From Ailurus styani (taxonomy: Eukaryota > Chordata > Mammalia > Carnivora > Ailuridae), in NCBI GenBank assembly GCA_002007465.1, contig LNAC01001926.1, positions 4,432 through 68,431 on the forward strand: 64,000 nt of DNA, given 5' to 3'. Both the position numbers and the translations under genes were made by a program. Of this stretch, positions 56,690 to 64,000 are shown piece after piece (position 1 is the stretch's first letter; the number at the start of each line of letters is the position of its first letter). The notes beneath the pieces were generated by a model. The model was not told where the DNA came from. It saw nothing but the letters and a program-made list of their open reading frames with translations, and did not search any database.

Positions 56690-57020
56690 TGTGGAACCAG
56701 ATTTTCTATTCTGGGCTAGGCAATGTGACCTACTTGGGACCACCGGAAGTTAATGGAAATTGTGCAGAGGTTTGGAAATTACATATGCAAGGGAGTTTGC
56801 TTGCTTTTGTGCCTCTATCATTGTTATAAACAACTGCAGGTAAGCCCCCTGGACCCAAAGATAACTGGAGAACTCCAGAACAATATTTCCACAGAAATGC
56901 TGATCCAGCCCAGCTCAGAAAATATCAGTTTAAAGTCAACTCACAGATGCATGAGAAAGTCAACTATTGCAGCACATGGCTTAGCCCACCATAGATTAGA
57001 AGACTCAACCAACCACAGAC
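56690..57020 (+). repeat. Ancient interspersed repeat, family uncertain
   Basis: Shows 'gagtttgcttgcttttgtgc' then 'tatcattgttata', parallel to 31110-31155, and 'caactcacagatgcatgag'. Looks like an old mammalian repeat end. A plus frame at 56753-57025 has no family resemblance. Confidence 0.4.
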
Positions 57021-57739
57021 CTTAGCAGTGAGACCATAAATTGTGGCATTGTCTGGCTTCATCTGCCTGCATCAATGGTGCCAGTTCACTTGTAGTGTTA
57101 AACCATTCCTTGTTCCAAACCTGCTGATAGAAACAGGCCCAATTTTCAACAACAGTGGTAACTGGAGAACCCAGACTGGCTGACCTAATCACCAACCCAC
57201 ACCAAGAGGCAACAGGTGGACCCCTCTTCTTGCCTATCTTCCCTATCCTGGCATTTTAACTGACAACATGCTCTTCCACATCCAGTGACAAAAAGCAGTA
57301 TGGCACCAGTGTCTTTGGCTCTGCTCTCAAAGGCAGGATGCCATCCATACCCAGACACACCTGTATCTCCACCTAGCAACAGAATATGATCCAGGCAAGG
57401 GATCCTGTGGCATTCCACCCAGAACCAGCAAAGAACCAGGACTAGGGTCTATCAACTGTCCACCTAGTCCCCGTAGCTCCTGCCCTATATCTAGTAGTGG
57501 AGGGCAATACAAGTCAGGACATCTCCCCTTCAGTGACACCAGGAGAGATAGAATTGGAAGCTCATAATCACTGGGTACTTGGAGAAGAGAGGAGCAGAAA
57601 TAATCTCCATCTTGTAAGTTCATCATTACTCAAATATCATGTAATATCACCAAATGACAGTGGCAGAAATCCAAAGCATGCTTCAGATGCTAAACTTAAA
57701 TAGGGTATAAAGAGCTAGAATAGAAGACTCAAACAAGTT
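57021..57739. other. No gene seen, possibly old L1 5' region
   Basis: Less AT-rich than its surroundings and followed by L1 ORF1-type sequence, so it may be the 5'UTR of the L1 that continues at 57740. Short overlapping frames on both strands are not supported as genes. Confidence 0.45.
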
Positions 57740-58970
57740 CTGACATAAGCCCCAAAGCCCAGTAGACACTTGTAAATCACTCATCATACCAAGAAAAAGA
57801 AAAGTCAAAGAAATGAGAAGCCAATCAACCAGTTTCAATACTAAGATGAATCAGCTGTTGGAATTATCTGCAGGTATTATAAATCAAGTATTACAAAAAC
57901 ATGCCAACAACAAATTATAAATAACTGTAAAAATGTAAAAAGTGAACTTCAGTAAAGAAATGGAAGTTTAAAAAGAACCAAATAAGAATTACAACAAGAT
58001 TATGTTGAGCGACATAAGTCAAGCAGAGAAAGTCAATTATCATATGGTTTAATTCATTTGCGGAGCATAAGGAATAGCATGGAGGACATTAGGAGAAGGA
58101 AGGGGAAAACAAAGTGGGGAATCAGAGGGGGAGGCAAACCATGAGAGACTGTGGACTCTGGGAAACAAACTGAGGGTTTCAGAAGGGAGGGGGTGGGAGG
58201 ATGGGTTAGCCTGGTGGCGGGTATTAAGGAGGGCATGGATTACATGGAGCACTGGGTGTTATACTCATACAATGAATCATGGAACACTACATCAAAAACA
58301 AATGATGCACTGTATAGTGACTAACATAACATAATAAAAATAAAAAAAGAATTACAGCATTAACAACAATAGCTGAAATAAAACTATTAATATGCCCAGT
58401 AGAATCACAATGACTTAAGACCAGTGATCATTATGGCAGATCAATAGCCATAATGGAGAGCCTAAATAACAGAAGTAGAGCAAAAGACAAAATGAGCAGA
58501 GCTCAGAGATCTGTGTCACAAAAATAAAATACATAAAATTGGCCTTACTAAGGTACTGGAAGAAAAGGACACAGAATGTAGGACTAAAAGAACATTTAAA
58601 GATTATTTAAAGAAATAATTGCTAAAAAAATCCCCAAATTAAGTGAAGGACACAAACTTATGTGAAATAAAAGAGAAAGAAGGAAATGAATCTCAAATAG
58701 GAATAACCCAAAGAAACCCATGCCAACAAAAAACATCATAAAAGTTTTAGAAACCAATGATAAAAAAAAATAGTAAAAGCAGCCAGAGAAATGAGAGTTT
58801 CTGTATAAGAAAACACATTTGAATCAAAGTGGATTTTCCATCTGAAACCATGGAAGTCAGAAGAAAGTGGCACCTTTTTCAAGTGCTGAAACAAAAACCT
58901 GTCAACCAGGAATTCCACACTCAGCAAAACTATCATTAAGGAATACAAGCAAAATTCATCCCTAGAAATC
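57740..58970 (+). mobile_element. Old L1 ORF1-type region with nested tail
   Basis: 'caatactaagatgaatcagc', 'ttggaattatctgcagg', 'gaaaccatggaagtcagaag' and 'cctgtcaaccaggaattcc' follow the order of the old mammalian L1 ORF1 region. A young L1 tail is nested at 57994-58346. Confidence 0.75.
57994..58346 (+). mobile_element. L1 3' tail with short duplication
   Basis: Sense L1 terminal sequence ('gcgacataagtcaagcagag', 'catgagagactgtggactctg' in parts, 'gagcactgggtgttatac') ending in AATAAAAATAAAAAA. Duplication aagaattaca at 57984-57993 and 58347-58356. Confidence 0.92.
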
Positions 58971-59430
58971 GTACACTAAGAGAATGGCTGATGACATCAC
59001 CATCATGGTGGCCTAAGGTGTCCATCTTTTGTCCCCATTTTTAACAACTATGTGGGCCTCTGTCCACAAGAGGGCCACTGGGGGAGCTGTGGTATTCAGG
59101 GACACCTGCCAAGGGACCTGTGAAGACTCCCTCCCACTGTGCGTGTGGTAATTGGAGGACAAACCTCAGTCTGGGCTGCAGAACCAACAAGAGCTGGCAA
59201 AACTGCTCCCAAAATCCTGGCCGCAGTCAGGGAAAAAAACTGGAGTGCTGACTCAGGCAGGCAACCTCTAATGAAAGAGACTCTGCCAAAGTCCAGGAGA
59301 CTGAGGGGAGATGAGAGTGCTCTGATGGAGTGAGTTTGGATACACTGGACAGCATAAGAGAAAATTTTTTCCAGGACTTCCCTTTCCCTGAAGAGCATAG
59401 CATGTGGCTAAACCTTGGCTGATAGACCCT

Positions 59431-59680
59431 CTGAGTGAACCTCACAGGAGGATCCTTAGCAGGAAGCTGATGCAGGGCCTCGGAGTGAGGATCCTCAGCA
59501 GGAAGAGCCTCTCAGTGACCCTCATGTGAGGATCCTCGGCGGACAGGGCCTCTGAGTGACACTCATGTGATGATCCTCAGTGGGAAGGGCCTCTGAGTGA
59601 ACCTGGTGTGAGGATCCTCAGTAGGAAGAGCCTCTCAGTGATCCTCACATGAGAATCCTGGACAGGAAGGACCTACAACT
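59431..59680. repeat. 41-bp tandem repeat in L1 5'UTR
   Basis: Units start at 59487, 59528, 59569, 59610 and 59651 (partial), exactly 41 bases apart, each opening with ga(g/t)gatcctc or similar and carrying 'gcctct(c/g)agtga'. A degenerate unit starts at 59448. Confidence 0.93.
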
Positions 59681-60114
59681 CAACTTCCTGGGCAGATCCT
59701 TGGCAAGATGCCCGTGCCCCAGCCCCTCAGTTAAGGTCAGGTGAGAAACCCCTCCCCAGGCCTTCCAGTACTCCCAGAAACCCCGTGTACATGCATACCT
59801 GCCTTCATTCTGAGGCCAGCTCTCTGTGTGTGCTCCTGAGCTCAGCAGTGAGAGTGAACTCCAGGAACATCAGACCAGGCTCTATGGGAGGTTAGAAACC
59901 ACATACTACACTGTGAAATACGGAGAGATGTTCAGACACCAGGTTGGTTAACAACCAGGAAACATAAAACCCTTACCAGTTCTGCCACAAGGGGATGCAA
60001 GAAGTGTGGAGCAGTCCATCCATAGAAAGTCAGAGAAAGCAACACATCTAACAGGACCAACAGTGCATCCCACTGCCTAGGAAAGTTTTGAGAAGGTGTC
60101 TTCTCGTTCAAATG

Positions 60115-60145
<31 letters not shown>

Positions 60146-60162
60146 CAAAACAAAACAAAAAA
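60115..60162. repeat. (AAAAC)n simple repeat
   Basis: Mixed aaaac and aaaaac units, minus-strand Phe/Leu frame by composition only. Confidence 0.9.
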
Positions 60163-60291
60163 CAGCAAGGCACATGAAGAATCAAGGAAACCTGTCAAGG
60201 CCAAAGCTAACACTAATTCTCAAGTAATTAAACTCAAAGACAGAAAATGTAGCTATCTGGCAGATACAGAATTTAAAATAGCTGTTTCGAG

Positions 60292-60470
60292 GGGCACCTG
60301 GTGGCACAGTTGGTGGAGCATCTGGCTCTTGGTTTTGGCTCAGGCCGTGATGTCAGTGTCTTGAGATGAAGCCCCCAGTGGGGCTCAGCACTCAGTGCAA
60401 AGTATGCTTAAGACTCTCTCTCCTCTGTGCCCCCCCATTGTCTTTCTCTAAATACAAAAATCTTAAAAAA
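60292..60470 (+). mobile_element. CAN-SINE, old divergent form
   Basis: Head 'ggggcacctggtggcacagt', 'ctcaggccgtgatgtcag', 'gtggggctcagcactcagtg', CT block and AATACAAAAATCTTAAAA end. Imperfect duplication with core aaatag. Confidence 0.85.
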
Positions 60471-61434
60471 TAGTTATTATGAGGGAACTCGAGTGTTACA
60501 AGAAAGCAACAAGAAAAAAAAGCAACAAGATATTTCAATGACATCAGGAAAACAATAAATGGAAGAAAAGTACTTTTACAATGAAACAGAATTTATAAAA
60601 GAGAAATAGAAATTAGGCAGCTGAAGATTTCAGTAAATGAAATGGCCAATGGAATAAAAATCATCTAAGGCAAAGGATACCAAATGGAAGACAGAATTAG
60701 TGAGCTACAGAATAGAAGTTTTGAAATAACCCAATCAGGAGAAAATTCACAATAAATAAATAAATAAATAAATAAGGAAAAAACAAAAATGGAGTGAAGA
60801 AAGACTACAGATGTATGGAACACTAACAAAGAAAATGTACAAACAGAACCACTGGAGTTCCAGAAGAACAGAAGGGGGAAGAAATTTACTTAAAAATATG
60901 TATTATTTCTGAGAACTTAATTAAACTTGTGAAGACGATTGGACACCAGGTTCACAAAGCTAATAGGTCATCCTATTATATCAATTCAAAACAATCCTCT
61001 CTAAGACATAAAATGATGAAACAGTCATATATCAGTGAAAAAAATCCTAAAATCAGCCAGATAAAAATATATTGAAACCCATGAGGCTATCAGTAGATTT
61101 CTTGGCAGAAAACCTAAAGCAAGAGTGAATTGAATGGCATATTCAAAATGTTGAGAGTAAACAATTTCCTGACAAAACTGCTCTACCTGGCAAGGTTATG
61201 CTTTAGATACTAAAGGCAAATACATAATTTCATGGACAGAAGTTGAAGCAAGTTCAACCTTGCAAGAAATGCTGAGGCAGTCATTGAGGGTGAAATAAAA
61301 AAGACAATATTCAGTGACATGAAAAGATATCAAAGTACAGAACACATAGGTGAAGATAAGTATATGGTTACATTTAGAAATCACTAATACTGTAATAGGA
61401 CTTTGTGTTATCAAATTAAAGGAAAAGGCATTAT

Positions 61435-62127
61435 TTTTTAATTATTATTTTAAATCCAGTTAGTAACATATAATGTTGTATTAGTTTCAGGTGTACAATA
61501 CAGTGATTCAGCACTCCCATACACCACCTGTTGGTCATCATAAGTGCACTCCTTAACTCCCATCCTATATTTAGCCCATCAACCACCCCCTTCCCTCTGG
61601 TGACCGTAAGTTTTTTTCTCTACAATTGAGAGTCTGGTTTCCAGTTTGTCCCTATTGTTTTTCCCTTTGCTTGTTCGATTTGATTCTTAAATTCTACATA
61701 TGATAGTTCTATTTTTAATTTTTTGAGGAATCTCCTTTTTTTCAAAGTGGCTGCATCAATGTGCATTCCCACCAGCAGTGTAAGAGGGTTCCCCTTTCTC
61801 CACATCCTCTCCAAAACTTATTTCCTGTCCTGTCAATTTTGGCCATTCTAACTGGTGTAAGGTGGTATCTCAGTGTGGTTTTGATTTGAATTTCCCTGAT
61901 GGATAGTGATGATGAACATTTTTCCATATGTCTGTTACCCATTTGTAACAAATGGACACTTTGGAGAAGTGTCTGTTCATGTCTTCTGCCCATTTTTTTC
62001 ACATGATTATCTGTTTTGGGGGTGTTGAGTTTGAGGAGTTCTTTATAGATCTTTGATATCTGCCCTTTGCCTGTACTGTCATTTGCAAATAATCTTCTCC
62101 CATTCCGTGGGTTGCCTCTTTGAGTGA
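61435..62127 (-). mobile_element. Antisense L1 pieces: old 3' end joined to ORF2 C-terminus
   Basis: 61438-61715 is an antisense old 3'UTR ('gttgtattagtttcaggtg', 'taagtgcactccttaac'). 61716-62127 is antisense ORF2 of a younger type. Its minus frame at 61742-62149 keeps [16 protein letters not shown] and [11 protein letters not shown] peptides. Confidence 0.85.
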
Positions 62128-62279
62128 AATTTCTATGGAAACAGTGCAAGTGAAAACAGTATGTGGGATTCTTTATCTAGCAAAATTTCCCCAAAACAGA
62201 TGCAAGCACTTATTCCATCATACAAATGCTAAAATAATTCACCACACATGAAATACAAGAAATGTTCTCCAAAAGGGAA
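62128..62279. other. Spacer between L1 pieces
   Basis: 62210-62275 has old L1 ORF1-like wording ('cttattccatcatacaaatg'). Otherwise nothing clear. Confidence 0.4.
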
Positions 62280-62549
62280 ACTTCTTTCATTGTTGGAGGG
62301 AATGCAAACTGGTGCAGCCAACATGGAAGCAGTATGGAGGTTCCTCAGAACGTTAAAAATAGAACTACCCTATGATCCAGCAAATACACTACTAGGTATT
62401 TAACCCAAGAATACAAAAATACTGATTTGAATATACACATCAATGTTTATGATGACATTATCTAAAATAGCCAAAGAGCCCACTGACTGATGAGTGGATA
62501 AATAAGTGGTATACAGTGGAAAATTACTCATCAAAAAGAATGAGATCCT

Positions 62550-62768
62550 AGGACACAAACCATAAGAGACTCCTGATCTCACAAAACAAACTGAGGGTTA
62601 ATGGGGGGTGGGAGGGTAGGGATAGGGTGGATGGGTTATGGACATTGGGGAGGGTTTGTGCTTTGGTGAGTGTTGTGAAAGATGTAAGCCTGATGATTCA
62701 CAGACCTGTAACCCTTGGGCAAAGAATAAAAATAAAATTAAATAATAAAAATAAAATAAAATAAAATA
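62550..62768 (+). mobile_element. Young L1 tail with 17-bp duplication
   Basis: Only the last about 220 bases of the L1 3'UTR plus an AATAAAA-rich tail. Duplication aaaaagaatgagatcct at 62533-62549 and its one-base variant at 62769-62785. Confidence 0.94.
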
Positions 62769-63020
62769 AAAAAGAATGAAATCCTGCCATTTGCAAGAAC
62801 GTGGATGGAATTAGAGAGTATTAGGAAAAGCAAAGTAAGTTACCCAGAGAGAGACAAATACCATGATTTCACTCATATTGGAATTTAGGAAACAAAATGA
62901 GCAAAGAGGAAAAAAGAGAGAGAGAGGCAACACAAGAAAAAAGACTCTAAACTCTAGAGAATAATCTGAGAGTTACTGGAGGGTTGGTGGGTGGGGATAT
63001 GGATTAAACAGGAGATGGGG

Positions 63021-63203
63021 GGCACTCTGTTGTCTGCCTTCAGCTCAGGTCATGACCCCGGGGTTCTGGGATCAAGCCCCATTTCAGGCTCCCTGCTTGG
63101 TGGTGAGTCAGCTGCTCCCTGTCCCCCGTCCCTGCTTGTGATTTCTCTTCTCTCTCTCTTGCTCACACTCTCTCTCTAAAGTAAATAAAATCTTTTAAAA
63201 ATA
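63021..63203 (+). mobile_element. CAN-SINE, 5' shortened
   Basis: Lacks most of the tRNA head. Keeps 'gccttcagctcaggtcatga', 'ggctccctgcttggtggtgag', CT block and GTAAATAAAATCTTTT end. It interrupts the old L1 3'UTR. Confidence 0.88.
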
Positions 63204-63345
63204 GGTGCTAGGGATTTAGGAATGCACTTGTTGTGATGAGCACAGGGTCTCTTGTACAATCACTGTATTGTACACCTGAAACTAATATTACACTGTATGT
63301 TAACTAACTGGAATTTAAATAAAAACTTAATAAACAGAGAAATAG

Positions 63346-63923
63346 ACCTATTGTGCTAAATGTTTTATGTGCACTTGAGGTGAATGTACATTTTGTTGTC
63401 CTTGAGTGGAATATTTAATAAATGCCAATGAGGTCAATATGAGAAAAACACTGAAAGGTGTCTTCTGTGAGGAAACTAGCAGAGAAAGATCAGGATCTGT
63501 AAAAGGAAAGAGTGAAAAATGAGAAAAGTGGAGATATCTATATTTTAATATTTACACATCTTAAGAAAATAATGGAATGTTTTTAAAAAATGAGTAACAT
63601 AGTAGTAATATGACTTTTCTAATTTAAGTGAAAGGGAAATGTATAACAAGAATAGTGCAAAATCTAGAAGGCGGGGAAGTGCCAGTAAATGACTGTGTAC
63701 TTTTTAACTGTCCCTGAAGTAACGTAATAGTACTTGAAATTAGACTATGATGGAGGAAATATGTATACTACAAACATCGTACTTAAGAATCTATCAGGCC
63801 ATAAAATGTAATCACACAAAAATATTTAATCAAAAATGAGGCCAAAAGAATAGGGAAAAAAGGAAAGACAAAACACATATGTCAAATAGAAAATAAACAT
63901 AAATGTGGTGACTCAACCAAAAG
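63346..63923. other. No gene seen
   Basis: AT-rich DNA without recognisable features. Confidence 0.5.
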
Positions 63924-64000
63924 ACCGCTGGGTGTTTGTTGGATATGTGCCCACCTCTTGATTTCAGATCAGGTCATTGTCTCAGATATCTGGGATGGAG
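63924..64000 (+). mobile_element. CAN-SINE 5' part, cut by window end
   Basis: 'ccgctgggtgtttgttgga' corresponds to the SINE head, then 'gatttcagatcaggtcattg' and 'tctgggatggag' to the body. Diverged. The rest lies beyond the window. Confidence 0.75.

Larger units (their letters stand above)
58971..61434 (+). mobile_element. Old L1 5'UTR and ORF1 region
   Basis: 58990-60220 is a GC-richer 5'UTR starting near 'atcaccatcatggtggcc', containing a 41-bp tandem repeat. From about 60220 ORF1-type sequence follows ('gcagatacagaatttaaaat', 'cagtagatttcttggcag'). No open frame survives. An (AAAAC)n tract at 60115-60162 and a SINE at 60292 lie inside. Confidence 0.7.
62280..63345 (+). mobile_element. 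Old L1 3' end with two nested insertions
   Basis: Sense ORF2 C-terminal region at 62280-62549 ('ttggagggaatgcaaactgg', 'atgatccagcaaatacac'), resuming at 62769-63020 and ending at 63204-63345 with 'gtacacctgaaactaatatt' and 'actaactggaatttaaat'. Split by a young L1 tail (62550-62768) and a SINE (63021-63203). Confidence 0.85.

Noticed and set aside
1..64000. CRISPR array, tRNA or rRNA gene, phage or bacterial defence system
   Set aside because: No regularly spaced repeats with unique spacers are present. The only tRNA-like sequences are degenerate SINE heads, and all other features are mammalian.

Overview
The window is nuclear DNA from a carnivoran mammal, most likely an arctoid close to the mustelids. 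The main evidence is about 27 copies or fragments of a tRNA-derived CAN-SINE. Its head reads ggcgcctgggtggctcag and it ends in a CT-rich block and an AATAAAATCTTT tail. The form with 'tgggttaaagcctctgcc' and 'ctgcctacttgtgatct' is the mustelid-like variant, unlike the dog and cat consensus forms as I remember them. Most of the remaining sequence is LINE-1 of several ages. There is no bacterial-style operon, CRISPR array or phage.

Only one intact protein-coding gene is supported: a class II olfactory receptor on the minus strand (35937-36905). A splice acceptor just upstream argues for the second methionine as the true start. Two processed pseudogenes are clear: an RPL10 retrocopy (about 9173-9914) inside an older antisense L1, and an intronless, frameshifted FBXO27 retrocopy (about 26775-27780).

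Layout. 1-2650: SINEs and unassigned DNA. 2650-12050: antisense L1, mostly one long element, interrupted by SINEs, younger L1 tails, the RPL10 copy and a tail-only insertion. 12300-15990: composite L1 pieces, an assembly gap (14394-14876) and a GC-rich L1 5'UTR. 16000-23075: a nearly full-length ancient L1 in plus orientation, itself a target for later insertions. 23080-23200: GATA/GA microsatellite. 23580-26680: antisense L1, followed by the FBXO27 copy. 27800-35700: low-content DNA with SINEs and L1 tails. 35937-36922: the receptor gene. 37000-45900: L1 copies, three of them of structural interest. 45900-48300: low-content DNA with a (GT)n tract. 48300-55290: L1. 55300-57000: an ancient MIR and a 137-bp inverted repeat of unknown identity. 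57500-63345: L1 in plus orientation with a 41-bp tandem repeat and later nested insertions. 63924-64000: a SINE cut by the window edge.

Nothing suggests a new multi-gene system. The most interesting signals are structural records of retrotransposition and repair: a 42-bp tail-only insertion with a 19-bp target-site duplication, three L1 copies with an inverted 5' part, a local inverted duplication, a probable templated insertion, and two local direct duplications. Repeat family names come from recognition of conserved L1, SINE and MIR sequence, not from a database search. Boundaries of old elements are approximate.
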